A DNA stretch of 64,000 bases from Desulfobacteraceae bacterium (GCA_011389515.1 JAABUA010000005.1:28103-92102); one strand, 5' to 3'; positions 43,736 through 52,740 are shown, counted from the stretch's first letter. The notes: generated by a model not told the origin, from the letters alone. Made by a program: numbers and translations.

Positions 43736-43972
43736 ATTTTATATCCGCAGGGCGATAACCATTTATATCGGATGTTTTTTCTGCAAGAATTCAGGCTGGA
43801 ATCACGTTTTATAAACGAAACCAAAGAAGAAGCCTTTGAATGGTTTGGCGGAAATCCCGGCGGGAGATCCTTCCATTAAAGGATCACCCTGTATAGCGGG
43901 ATGAAAAGTACATGGAGAGGATTAGTTTATCGTTATGCGCTGCATTTTGTGGCTGCTCTTATACAAAAGGAT

Positions 43973-44180
43973 GAATTTTTCAGGGTGGGGGGTGGCATGG
44001 GCCGGAGCAACATTGGGAGGGCTTGGCGGCATCTCTTGGCGAAGTGGCGCAGGCATCCTGGATTGTTTGAGTCCCTCCATCGGCGGGACGAGTTTCCAGG
44101 ATGCCGCGCAACGAGCCATAGAGATGCCCCAAGGCCTCACAGTTGAGAAGGCCGATGCCACACCCCGCCCTGAAACATTC
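43973..44180. repeat. Repeat family C, copy 3
   Basis: Inverted termini are GAATTTTTCAGGGTGGGG (left) and CACCCCGCCCTGAAACATTC (right). The inner stem is GGCATCCTGG (44052-44061) with CCAGGATGCC (44096-44105), so T-A of copy 2 is C-G here. The gap 43736-43972 between copies 2 and 3 holds no gene I can support. The element ends 33 bases before the second SDR. Confidence 0.78.
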
Positions 44181-44213
44181 ACCGATATATAAAAAGGCGT
44201 TCAGGAGGTGCAA

Positions 44214-45023
44214 TTGTCTGCAAAATACGATTTTACCGGAAAGGTGGTCGTCATTACGGGCGGGGCAAGCGGGATCGGCCTGGCCGTGGCGCGGCGCCTG
44301 GCCAGGGGCGGTGCGGTTCTTGCCCTTTTGGATATGGACAAGGCGTCCCTTGCGGCCTGCGAGAAGGAATTCAAGCGGAACAATAATGAAATCATGGTTC
44401 AAACCTGCGACGTGTCGGTGCGCCAGGAGTGTGAAACCGCCATACAGGCCGTGATCGAGCGCTTCGGCGGCATTGATGTCTTGTTCAACAACGCGGGCAT
44501 TACCCAGCGGAGCCGGTTTGTGGACACCTGTCCAGAGGTCTTTGAAAAGGTGATGGCAGTCAACTTTTTCGGCGCCCTTTACTGCACCAAGGCGGCCATT
44601 GACAGCATTGTTGTGCGGAAAGGGATGATTATCGTCAACGAGTCCATTGCCGGCATCACCCCGCTTGTGGGGCGTACGGGGTACAGCGCCAGCAAGCATG
44701 CCATGCACGGACTGTTTTCATCGCTGTCTGCCGAACTCAAGGGAAAGGGCGTCCATGTAATGATCGTCTGCCCCGGGTTTATCGAAACCAACCTGCAGAA
44801 GCGGGCGCTCGGGGCGGATGGCAGGGTTACGGACCGTCCGCAGTCTTTCGTGGGAAGCCAGGACACCCCGGAAAGTGCTGCGGAAAAGATATACCGCGCC
44901 GCACGGCGGAAAAAGAAGCTTCTGGTGCTCACCTTCATGGGAAAACTGGGGGTTTTTGTGCACAAGCTCGCACCGGCGTATTATGAGAAAAAGATGGTAA
45001 AGCTGTTTTCGGAAGAATTATAA
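44214..45023 (+). CDS. Short-chain dehydrogenase/reductase, copy 2
   Basis: This is a second NAD(P)-dependent SDR of 269 residues: VVVITGGASGIGLAVARRL near residue 10, NNAG near 90, catalytic YSASK near 158 and VCPGFIETNL near 184. The C-terminal region (AEKIYRAARRKKKLLVLTF) is that of classical SDRs acting on long or amphipathic substrates. AGGAGG sits at 44203-44208; I take the TTG at 44214 as start, and GTG at 44208 overlaps the site. It follows repeat C copy 3 directly. Confidence 0.85.
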   Translation: MSAKYDFTGKVVVITGGASGIGLAVARRLARGGAVLALLDMDKASLAACEKEFKRNNNEIMVQTCDVSVRQECETAIQAVIERFGGIDVLFNNAGITQRSRFVDTCPEVFEKVMAVNFFGALYCTKAAIDSIVVRKGMIIVNESIAGITPLVGRTGYSASKHAMHGLFSSLSAELKGKGVHVMIVCPGFIETNLQKRALGADGRVTDRPQSFVGSQDTPESAAEKIYRAARRKKKLLVLTFMGKLGVFVHKLAPAYYEKKMVKLFSEEL

Positions 45024-45132
45024 CGGTTTCAAAGAGACGTGCAATGAGCGCCCCTGAAGAAGAAAAATGCGTTGCAAAAACCCTGGTTTGGATACCGGTT
45101 GTGTTACTGTTCGGGCAGGAAGGTCTTTTTCC

Positions 45133-46347
45133 ATGAAAAAAATACTGGTCGTCAATACCGGCAGCTCCTCGGTCAAGTACAAGCTGTTTGACATGCCGGC
45201 GGAAACGGTAGTTGCTTCCGGCCTGGTCGAGAACATCGGGGAAAATGGCGATTCTGCGCAATGCCGGCACCATAGAAAAGAAGACGGTGAGCTGCAGGGG
45301 AAAATATCCTGCCGGGACCACAGAGAGGCGATTTTAGATCTGTTTCAGATACTTGTAGACAAGAAAAAGGGCGCCGTGTCCGATTTGTCCGAAATCGCGG
45401 TCGTCGGGCACCGGGTAGTGCACGGCGGGGAACGGTTTTCCGCTCCGGTCGGCATCACGGGAGAGGTGCTGGCATACCTTGAAAAGATCACATCCCTTGC
45501 CCCGCTGCACCTGCCCCTGAACATCGCGGGGATACGGGCATGCATGGAAATAATGCCGGATACCGATCAGGCGGCGTGCTTTGATACGGCCTTTTTCCAT
45601 GCCCTGCCGCGATCGGGTTTCCTCTACCCGGTGCCGTATGAATGGTATGAACGATACGGCGTGCGGCGTTACGGGTTCCACGGGATTTCCTATGAATACC
45701 TGTCGGAGGAAGCCGCCCGCATGTTGGACAGGCCGGTAAAAGACCTGAAAATCATCGCCTGCCACCTGGGAAACGGTTGCAGCATCATGGCCTGTGACAG
45801 AGGCGCCGCATGCGATACCAGCATGGGGTTCACCCCCCTTGAGGGGTTGATGATGGGCACGCGCTCGGGAAGCTTTGATCCGGCGATTTTGCCCTACATG
45901 ATGGCACAGACGGGTTTGTCGGCCGATCGCCTGTTGAACGATCTCAACACCCGGAGCGGCCTTGCGGGCATCAGCGGCATCAGCCGGGATATGCGCGACA
46001 TCGTCGCAGCGGCCGAAAACGGATCAGACAGGGCCGTGCTGGCGTTCGACATGTTTGTCCATATCCTGAAAAAATACATCGGCGCGTATTTCTTCCGCAT
46101 GGGAGGTGCGGATGCCCTTGTATTTGCCGGGGGGATCGGGGAGAATTCCCCTGAAATCCGAGAAGCGGTGTGTAAAGGGCTCTCCTTTGCGGGCATGGAT
46201 GTCGATCCTGAAAAAAACCGGAAAACGATCCATGGCCAATCCGGCCGGATCCATAAAAAAGATGCAGGGGTCCATCTCCTGGTGATACCGGCAAATGAGG
46301 AATTGATGATCGCACGGTCTGTTTTTGGAAAAAAGGAGCGCCCATGA
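45133..46347 (+). CDS. ackA: Acetate kinase
   Basis: AckA converts acetyl phosphate and ADP to acetate and ATP in the cytoplasm. The 404-residue product shows the two PROSITE-like blocks: KKILVVNTGSSSVKYKLF at the start and GVRRYGFHGISYEYLSEEAA near residue 175. It also has GHRVVHGGERFSAP near 93, CHLGNGCSIMACDRGAACDT near 213, TRSGSFDP near 247 and FAGGIGENSPEIRE near 335. No phosphotransacetylase lies nearby; xsc upstream would supply acetyl phosphate directly. The ATG at 45133 follows CAGGAAGG. It overlaps the photolyase gene by four bases. Confidence 0.95.
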   Translation: MKKILVVNTGSSSVKYKLFDMPAETVVASGLVENIGENGDSAQCRHHRKEDGELQGKISCRDHREAILDLFQILVDKKKGAVSDLSEIAVVGHRVVHGGERFSAPVGITGEVLAYLEKITSLAPLHLPLNIAGIRACMEIMPDTDQAACFDTAFFHALPRSGFLYPVPYEWYERYGVRRYGFHGISYEYLSEEAARMLDRPVKDLKIIACHLGNGCSIMACDRGAACDTSMGFTPLEGLMMGTRSGSFDPAILPYMMAQTGLSADRLLNDLNTRSGLAGISGISRDMRDIVAAAENGSDRAVLAFDMFVHILKKYIGAYFFRMGGADALVFAGGIGENSPEIREAVCKGLSFAGMDVDPEKNRKTIHGQSGRIHKKDAGVHLLVIPANEELMIARSVFGKKERP

Positions 46348-47702
46348 GGATTGATGAAGAACGGATACGGCATTTTACCGGGGTTCCGCCGAAAACCGGG
46401 ACCTTTGTCCTTTACTGGATGCAGCAGGCGCAGCGGGTGCATTTCAACCATGCGCTCAATTATGCGGCAGAAAGAGCCAGGGAGCTTGGCTTGCCGCTGG
46501 CCGCGGGTTTTGTGGTGACGCCCGGTTTTCCGGATGCCGGGTTCCGGCATTACCGTTTCATGCTGGAGGGGATCGTACAAATCCAGGCAGAGATGGCAAG
46601 GCTGGAAATCCCCTTTGTCATCCGGGTAGGCGATATGGTCGAAGAAGTCCTTTTCATGGCAAAGGCGGCGGCCTGGGTCGTCACGGATGTCGGGTATTTA
46701 AAGATTCAAAGAAAGTGGCGGGAGGAGGTGCAGAAATCACTTCGGTGCCCCTACACGGAAGTGGAAACCGATGTGGTGGTGCCGGTGGCATCGGCATCAG
46801 ACAAGGAGGAATACGGCGCACGAACGATCCGGCCGAAGCTCATGGCAAAAGCCGACGTTTTTCTGCGGGTCGTCGATCTTCCTGCTTTCGGAGGGTCGGG
46901 AGCTGGATCGCCGGTTGTTTCCCCCTCGAAACCGGTCGATCCGGATCACCTTGCCCGGGAGATTTCAACGGCCCCTGATCCATCGGGGTCGATTCCTTTC
47001 CGCGGCGGATATGTGGAGGCCAAAAAACACCTTCAAGGGTTTATCCGTGAACAATTGGCCGACTATGAAACCCTGTCCCGGGACCCCACCGCAAAATGCC
47101 AGTCCAATCTAAGCCCGTATCTTCATTTCGGTCAGATATCCCCGGTGGAAATTATCCTGGAAATAAAGAAAACCAATGCGCCGGCCGGGGCAACCGAAGC
47201 GTTTATCGAACAGCTGCTGGTGCGCAGGGAACTCGCGGTTAATTTTGTATATTATAACCCGGGCTACGACGGGTATGAAACAGCGGTGCCAGACTGGGCA
47301 AAGCGGACGCTCGCGGAGCATACCAAAGACCGTCGCCCATATACGTATTCTTATTTGGAATTTGAAGAAGGCCGGACCCACGACCCCTATTGGAATGCGG
47401 CCCAGACGGAAATGGTGACAACCGGGAAAATGCATAACTACATGCGGATGTACTGGGGGAAAAAGATCATCGAATGGACAAGGCATCCCAAGGACGCCTT
47501 TGATATCATGCTGGCACTCAACAACCGCTATGAACTGGACGGCCGGGACCCCAACGGTTTTGCCGGGGTGGCGTGGTGCTTCGGCCGCCATGACCGGGCG
47601 TGGAAAGAAAGGGAGGTATTCGGCAAGATCCGGTACATGAACGCGAAAGGCCTTGAGCGAAAATTCAGGATTGCCGAATACGTCAAAGCCCATTCCGGAT
47701 GA
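46344..47702 (+). CDS. phrB: Class II deoxyribodipyrimidine photolyase
   Basis: This DNA-repair flavoenzyme splits cyclobutane pyrimidine dimers with light. It has 452 residues, close to the class II length of about 450. Family features are FVLYWMQQAQRVHFNHALNY near residue 20, the antenna domain, and FAD-domain blocks (NLSPYLHFGQISPVEI near 250, ELAVNFVYYNPGYD near 298, KMHNYMRMYWGKKIIEW near 360 and LNNRYELDGRDPNGFAGVAW near 392). The last block with Trp-rich DNA contact is typical of class II. It overlaps ackA by four bases, an odd partner. Confidence 0.93.
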   Translation: MRIDEERIRHFTGVPPKTGTFVLYWMQQAQRVHFNHALNYAAERARELGLPLAAGFVVTPGFPDAGFRHYRFMLEGIVQIQAEMARLEIPFVIRVGDMVEEVLFMAKAAAWVVTDVGYLKIQRKWREEVQKSLRCPYTEVETDVVVPVASASDKEEYGARTIRPKLMAKADVFLRVVDLPAFGGSGAGSPVVSPSKPVDPDHLAREISTAPDPSGSIPFRGGYVEAKKHLQGFIREQLADYETLSRDPTAKCQSNLSPYLHFGQISPVEIILEIKKTNAPAGATEAFIEQLLVRRELAVNFVYYNPGYDGYETAVPDWAKRTLAEHTKDRRPYTYSYLEFEEGRTHDPYWNAAQTEMVTTGKMHNYMRMYWGKKIIEWTRHPKDAFDIMLALNNRYELDGRDPNGFAGVAWCFGRHDRAWKEREVFGKIRYMNAKGLERKFRIAEYVKAHSG

Positions 47703-47775
47703 GTATCCGTCGGCGCATCCGTCTGTTTTTTGAAGGAAGTGCTTTCGGTCTGCAATTTTTTATCAGCACCCGGGG

Positions 47776-47949
47776 TCAGTTCAATTTCGCCTCGAAATCC
47801 GCGGACAAAGTAATTCCTTCGATCATGGCCAGGCACCCGGCTTTTTTTCGGGCCCATTTCGTATACTCGCGGATGAGGGAGGGACTCTTGAAAATGAGGA
47901 CTTCTCCCAGGCAGTTCAGGTCCTGTTGAATGCGCCAATAGATATGCAT
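47776..47949 (-). CDS. Small hypothetical protein next to repeat A copy (doubtful)
   Basis: This 57-residue frame (MHIYWRIQQDLNCLGEVLIF, then a Lys/Arg-rich middle) has codon usage like coding sequence and a GGAAGGAAG site before its ATG. That site lies inside repeat family A. No family is recognised; it may be a remnant. Confidence 0.35.
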   Translation of the reverse strand: MHIYWRIQQDLNCLGEVLIFKSPSLIREYTKWARKKAGCLAMIEGITLSADFEAKLN

Positions 47950-48175
47950 ATTTCTCTTCCTTCCGCTTATTTCCATTTCGTTTTTTCGAAATCGAAATCG
48001 AAATCGAAATCGGTTTTTTCCAATCCGCAGAACACGACATCTTCCTTTTGAAATACGGCAACCATCAATCGTTTCGTGTCCAAGTGACCTGTTCCTTTTT
48101 TCGACTTCGATACCAATAGCGATTTCGATTGTCCAACAAAAAGATCGGGCCGAAAGACAATTTTAAGACAGGTTC
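47950..48175. repeat. Repeat family A, copy 3 (minus orientation)
   Basis: Read on the minus strand it opens GAACCTGTCTTAAAATTGTC, continues with TTCGGCCCGATCTTTTTGTT and CAGGTCACTTGGACACGAAA, and then carries GATTTCGATTTCGATTTCG. All these are shared with the 24-kb copy. The far end breaks off near 47950 without the second terminal repeat. Confidence 0.7.
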
Positions 48176-48200
48176 GACTCCCGTTGGGTAAATATATACT

Positions 48201-48611
48201 TTACGTTCTGAATTCCCCGTTGCTCCCTTTTTTGCGAAAGCAGTCCGGTGATATTATACGGTGCGCATGTTTGTCCGCCTGGAAGCGCTCGATGCATTTT
48301 ATCTGTTCGTCCAGATCCGCGCACATTGCCCTCAGAAAAGCCGGGCTCCCTGATTTTCGGGGATCGATGTTTTCATGGAAATAGGAAAAAATCGAACCGG
48401 GTGCGGCTTTCACCAAAGTTTCCAGGAGGCGGGCAAGCCTTCGGGCGGTTTGATCGTAGCTGCTGATATCGATGGTGCTTGAAATCACATGGCGCACGAT
48501 TTCACGGGCAGCCCGGTATTCTTCCGGGTGCATGCGAACCGCCTTTTCGGATGCTGCAAGGGCTTTATACCGTTTTTGCTGAAGATCTTCAATGGATAAA
48601 CGGTTTTCCAT
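48201..48611 (-). CDS. Unknown small helical protein
   Basis: I do not recognise the family. The 136-residue protein is soluble and rich in charged helices (IEDLQQKRYKALAASEKAVR, then TARRLARLLETLVKAA), with a possible segment FSYFHENIDPRKSGSPAF near 75. AGAGGACG precedes the ATG. It is flanked by repeat family A on one side and by a strong terminator on the other. Confidence 0.65.
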   Translation of the reverse strand: MENRLSIEDLQQKRYKALAASEKAVRMHPEEYRAAREIVRHVISSTIDISSYDQTARRLARLLETLVKAAPGSIFSYFHENIDPRKSGSPAFLRAMCADLDEQIKCIERFQADKHAHRIISPDCFRKKGSNGEFRT

Positions 48612-48656
48612 CGTTTACGTCCTCTTGATATAAAAATCCGTTCCGGCGGCGCACAT

Positions 48657-48703
48657 AAAAAAACCGCGGCGGGTTCAAATTGTCTTTCACCGCCGCGGTT
48701 TTT
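48657..48703. terminator. Strong hairpin terminator between 48201 gene and selenoprotein gene
   Basis: AAAACCGCGGCGG (48659-48671) pairs with CCGCCGCGGTTTT (48690-48702) around a loop of about 18 bases. A T-rich run follows on the plus strand and an A-run precedes, so it can work on both strands. On the minus strand it lies 16 bases beyond the stop of the HdrD-like gene. Confidence 0.85.
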
Positions 48704-48718
48704 GTTTTTTCAAAAATA

Positions 48719-50035
48719 CTACATGGCGGATTCAGGGTGAAACACGTTTACTTCCTTGAGGTCATCAAGCAGGTATTCCCGCTCGTTCGGCCCCAATATA
48801 CCTAGAGACAGGCAGATGAGCGTCCACATATGAACCACCCCGTAGTGCCCGCCATAGTGCTCGCTCAGTTCGTGGATCTGCGCGTGGCAGTTGTGGCATC
48901 CGGCGATGCAGTATGCGGCGCCTGTGGCCTGGATCTGTTCGTCCTTTAGACGTCCGTATGACAGACGCTCGTCCTTGTATCCGGACTGCAGAAATCCGCC
49001 GCCGCCGCCGCAGCAGTAATTATTGGAGCGGTTGGGGGTCATGTCAATAAAATTTTCCTCGCCAACCACGGATTTGACAACAAAGCGGAGATCTTCGGCA
49101 ATGGGATCGCCGTAGCTTTTTCGGACAATCTGGCAGGGATCCTGGACCGTAAACTTGATTTTCAGGTCCTTGTTCCAGTCGGAGTTGACCTTCAGCTTTC
49201 CTTCCCGGATCCATTTTGCATAGTATTCGTAAATGTTTTTAACTTCAAACTGGTGGTCGATGTTGAATTTTTTCAGTCCGGCCCGGACTGCAAATGTAAC
49301 GTGCCCTCACTCGGTGTTGAGGTACGTCTTGCAACCCAGCTTGTGCGTCTGGTCGGTGGCGACCGTCACCAGATGCTTCCATGCGTCATTGTCTGCAAGA
49401 AACATGCAGTAGTTTTCACCGGCCCATCCCTTTGATCCATATGTCCAGCTGACGCCTGCCAGATGAAGAATTTTCCACAGGGGAAGCATTTCGTCCGGCT
49501 CGGTTACGGGTTCACGCGAATTCTGGTTCAAAAAGAATTCGGCCCCTTCCTTGTCAATGGGTGCTTCCATGTCCGCAAACTCCGGCTGTGCTTCCTGGTA
49601 TTCCTCCAGGACATCGTTGACCACGAATTCGAAATCCTCCTCCGTGGTGCCCATGGCGCTGCCGGTGTCGTTTTTCAAGGCGAGGTCACAGGATCCCAGG
49701 ATGCCTTTGGGCCTTTCCTCCCGGGGCCAGGTGGCCCGCGTGTTGAAAATGAGTTGGGGAATGTCGATCTGCATGGGGCAGACATAAATGCAGCGCTGGC
49801 ACATGGTGCACATCCATGCCCACGAAGAACTGGCTACTTCTTCATCCATGCCGAGTGCACACATGCGCAAAAACTTGCGCGGGTCCATGTTTTCCAGGCC
49901 CGTTGCCGGGCATCCGGACGAGCAGGCGCCGCAGGTCAGGCAAAGATCAAGGTTGCCCGCCGGCAGAATTTCCTTGACCTTGTCCAGAAACCGGCTTTTT
50001 TTCTTGCCGCCGAGCACGATTGTGGTTTCCGTCAT
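48719..50035 (-). CDS. HdrD-like iron-sulfur protein with probable selenocysteine (UGA at 49307-49309)
   Basis: This is one continuous frame of 438 residues if the in-frame TGA at residue 243 is read as selenocysteine. The N-terminal part has two [4Fe-4S] motifs (CLTCGACSSGCP near 32, CTMCQRCIYVCP near 76). After the TGA the same frame continues with GHVTFAVRAGLKKF, then VQDPC near 298, NYCCGGGGGF near 340 and CIAGCHNC near 373, the rest of a CCG domain. The residue replaced lies in the motif NTE-X-GH, where CCG proteins have cysteine. A SECIS-like hairpin follows the TGA. GGAGGAATTAC precedes the ATG. An alternative is a nonsense mutation giving two fragments. Confidence 0.82.
49274..49309 (-). 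promoter_or_regulatory. UGA codon and candidate bacterial SECIS hairpin
   Basis: On the minus strand TGA (49309-49307) is followed after 16 bases by CAGTCC, loop GGGCC, GGACTG (49290-49274), with flanking TTT/AAA pairing. The loop begins 23 bases after the UGA and with G, as bacterial SECIS elements require. Confidence 0.65.
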
Positions 50036-50238
50036 GTAATTCCTCCTGGTAAATTTGTATTATAAGAACACATAAAAGTTCATTATTTACCCGGCTGTCA
50101 GGTCGCCTGAAGAAAAGGATGGAGGCCTTGAAAATGTCGAGTATATACTCAAAATAGATAAAAGGCTTTCCCCTTGTCAAGGGAATTTTCATGGATATGA
50201 CGGAAAACGCTGATGAAAGGTTATTGCCTGGTGAATGG
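50036..50238. promoter_or_regulatory. Upstream region of the selenoprotein gene with 12-bp palindrome
   Basis: The gap between the patatin and the HdrD-like gene contains a perfect palindrome GAGTATATACTC at 50139-50150, about 105 bases upstream of the start at 50035. It is a candidate operator or part of the promoter. No gene is seen. Confidence 0.4.
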
Positions 50239-51336
50239 TTATCCTTGGGATGGATCGTACAGTGCTGAGATCGGCCGGACCATATCTTTTATCCGGCCCG
50301 TGTCGACGGCTTCCATGAATTCGTCGGCCATGCGGCGCCCCGCATCGATTACGGCATGCCAGTATGCCAGGCGCTTTTTGTCTTGCCCCGCAAACCGGGT
50401 GAAATCGGATCGGTCCGATATTTTTCCATACGGGAGGCGTTTCAGGAAATCCATGGAAGGGGTGATCATAAGGACCGGGTCCAGGCAGGAAAAATTCGGC
50501 CTGCGCCAGGTGATTTTCTTATCGAGCCACCCCGGGACGACCTGTCGGGCATAGTGCGGATACAACACGATCCCGTCCTGCTGGTTCATAAAATCGATAT
50601 TCATGTGGTAATCGATGATACCGCCGTCCCGGTAAGTGCCGGGGGGGGCGCCGGGTATATTTTTTACCCCCGGCATGAGAAGCGGCACGGATCCGGTAGC
50701 CATGAGGGCCGGTTTTATATTTCTGTCGGAAAGCGCCACCCGGTGAAGGGGAAAGCCTGCCATACCATAGAATGGCGGGATATCCCTTGGATCGTAAAAA
50801 AGGGTTCTTTCAAAAAAAAGTTTCAGATTGTTTCGCGACACCGCATTTGCCAGCGCAGCCATACCCAGGGCCGGCAGCAGGAAGGATTTTTTATCGCTGC
50901 CCGCAGCCTGCCTGCAGCGCACTGCCATAACATTTAAGCGGTACCATGGATGCGACAGGATTTCGGAGGGGCCTCCGGATGCGAGAAGTTTGTCCAGGGC
51001 TTTTTCGATAACGCGGTTGATCTCGTGCATCGAAGGCGTAAACCCGAAACGCTGCTCCAGGTAGGCCTCCTGAAAACGGTCAATTGCCGCAGCGGGATTG
51101 TTTCTGGAAACGGTTGCCAGACGCCACGCGCCGATGGATGAGCCGATGACAAACAATGGTGATTTCCGGAAAGCAAGCCATGATGAGAAAAGGGCCCGGT
51201 CAAGATGGCTTAGGACAAGCCATTTCGGCCCTCCGGCGGCTCCGGCAACAACCTTTACGTCATCCGGATGAATTCCGGAATTTCTGATTCGAAAAAATGC
51301 GCGCTTGCCGGCCCACAAGGATATAGACGACGGCAT
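50239..51336 (-). CDS. Patatin-like phospholipase, cytoplasmic type
   Basis: This 365-residue acyl hydrolase has an oxyanion-hole segment VVAGAAGGPKWLVLSHLD near residue 29, the nucleophile motif GSSIGAW near 65 and the catalytic aspartate in YRDGGIIDYH near 235. No signal peptide is seen. It differs from the Tat-exported patatin at 24384 in length and motifs. AAAGGGA precedes the ATG. The substrate is unknown; it might trim lipids or storage polymer. Confidence 0.82.
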   Translation of the reverse strand: MPSSISLWAGKRAFFRIRNSGIHPDDVKVVAGAAGGPKWLVLSHLDRALFSSWLAFRKSPLFVIGSSIGAWRLATVSRNNPAAAIDRFQEAYLEQRFGFTPSMHEINRVIEKALDKLLASGGPSEILSHPWYRLNVMAVRCRQAAGSDKKSFLLPALGMAALANAVSRNNLKLFFERTLFYDPRDIPPFYGMAGFPLHRVALSDRNIKPALMATGSVPLLMPGVKNIPGAPPGTYRDGGIIDYHMNIDFMNQQDGIVLYPHYARQVVPGWLDKKITWRRPNFSCLDPVLMITPSMDFLKRLPYGKISDRSDFTRFAGQDKKRLAYWHAVIDAGRRMADEFMEAVDTGRIKDMVRPISALYDPSQG

Positions 51337-51692
51337 TGAAAATCCCTTTCCTTATTTTTCTTGACATGGCGCGAACCTGTTCTTAAGCTGTCTTCACACA
51401 ATGGGCGCAGACGTTTTGGTATTCGTTCTTTTTTACGCAAGTTTTCCTGACAAAACCAGAGAAATGTTTTTCATCCAACAAAACTGATCCTTCAAACTTG
51501 ACTTTAACGTAAAATAGTGCAACACATAAAACATGTGTAAACTCTTTATCGCTTTTCGCTGCCCCGTACCGTTGTGTGAGATGTTCCATCTCGTTTTATA
51601 TCTAAATACCAAATTACCGACAGTCGTATACTGCAAAGAATAAAATGGTTTTTTTACCGTTATATACTCTTAATATATAAAGGATGTGAACA
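51337..51692. other. Divergent intergenic region between patatin and hbd
   Basis: This 356-base AT-rich stretch separates two divergent genes and should hold both promoters. An AAAGGATG site precedes hbd. I see no repeat, hairpin or credible gene in it; short open frames here lack coding character. Confidence 0.5.
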
Positions 51693-52544
51693 ATGAACAG
51701 TAAGACGATCATGGTTATCGGAGCAGGGCAGATGGGAAGCGGCATCGCCCAGGTTGCCGCCCAGTCAGGTTACAGCGTCTATATGAACGATATTTCAAAG
51801 GAGATTGTGGACAAGGGGATGGCCGCAATTTCCAACAGCCTTGACAGGATGGTCAAAAAGGAAAAAATCACGGCTGCTGACAAGGAAGCGGTACTGGGCA
51901 GGATCTCCCCTGTGACGGATTACAAGGATGCCGCCGGCTGCGACCTGGTGATTGAAGCAGTGGTGGAGAAAATGGAGATCAAGGCCAAGATTTTTGGTGA
52001 ACTGGATCGTATCGCGCCGCCGGACGCAATTCTTGCCAGCAATACATCTTCTTTGCCCATTACGGGGATTGCCGCATGCACAAATCGCCCGGAAAAAGTG
52101 ATCGGCATGCATTTTATGAATCCGGTGCCCGTAATGAAGCTGGTGGAAGTGATCAACGGGCTTGCCACGGACCCAGAAGTCACGAAAACGATTCGTTCCG
52201 TTGCCGAGTCAATGGGTAAGATTCCGGTGGAGTGCCGCGATGTTCCCGGCTTTGTTTCCAATCGCGTCCTGATGGTTATGTTAAACGAAGCCTTGTGGGA
52301 ACTATACGAGGGAGTAGCCACTGCTGAAGGTATCGATCAGATCATGAAGCTTGGGATGAATCATCCCATGGGACCCCTTGCCCTTGCAGATCTTATCGGG
52401 CTCGATACGGTGTTATCTATTCTGGAAGTGCTCCAGGATGGCTACGGTGATCCCAAATATCGTCCATGCCCCCTTCTTAAATCATACGTGAACGCTGGTT
52501 GGCTTGGACGCAAAACCGGCAAGGGGATATATCAGTACAGTTGA
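51693..52544 (+). CDS. hbd: 3-hydroxybutyryl-CoA dehydrogenase
   Basis: This enzyme interconverts 3-hydroxyacyl-CoA and 3-oxoacyl-CoA with NAD(P). The 283-residue product has the dinucleotide motif [19 protein letters not shown] at residue 8, SNTSSLPIT near 115, the catalytic histidine in [18 protein letters not shown] near 138 and [10 protein letters not shown] near 185. The C-terminal dimer domain ([20 protein letters not shown]) is complete. AAGGATGTG precedes the ATG. It stands alone on the plus strand before a signalling gene. Confidence 0.95.
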   Translation: MNSKTIMVIGAGQMGSGIAQVAAQSGYSVYMNDISKEIVDKGMAAISNSLDRMVKKEKITAADKEAVLGRISPVTDYKDAAGCDLVIEAVVEKMEIKAKIFGELDRIAPPDAILASNTSSLPITGIAACTNRPEKVIGMHFMNPVPVMKLVEVINGLATDPEVTKTIRSVAESMGKIPVECRDVPGFVSNRVLMVMLNEALWELYEGVATAEGIDQIMKLGMNHPMGPLALADLIGLDTVLSILEVLQDGYGDPKYRPCPLLKSYVNAGWLGRKTGKGIYQYS

Positions 52545-52740
52545 GATAGCTTGTAGTGCAAAAAAATACAAAAAGGGCCTGAAAAAGACCGTAGATATAT
52601 GCGCAAGAGTGACAGATTTTCCGCACAGCTGCCGCCCAGCAAACAGGATTTGATGTTTCTGGAAAACTATAAGTCGCACCTTGAACTCGATAACGGAAAA
52701 ACCGTGAGATATACATGCCCTTCGAGAAAAAGGGGAAATA

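Noticed and set aside
43935..44192. An 85-codon frame between BASS transporter and second SDR
   Set aside because: It consists almost wholly of repeat family C copy 3; its translation follows the palindrome.
48719..49306. Treating the downstream part of the HdrD-like gene as a separate gene or pseudogene
   Set aside because: It is in the same frame as the upstream part, carries the remainder of the CCG domain, has no good start of its own, and the separating codon is UGA followed by a SECIS-like hairpin.
51383..51636. Two short minus-strand frames between patatin and hbd
   Set aside because: Overlapping each other in different frames, no ribosome binding site, and located in a divergent promoter region.
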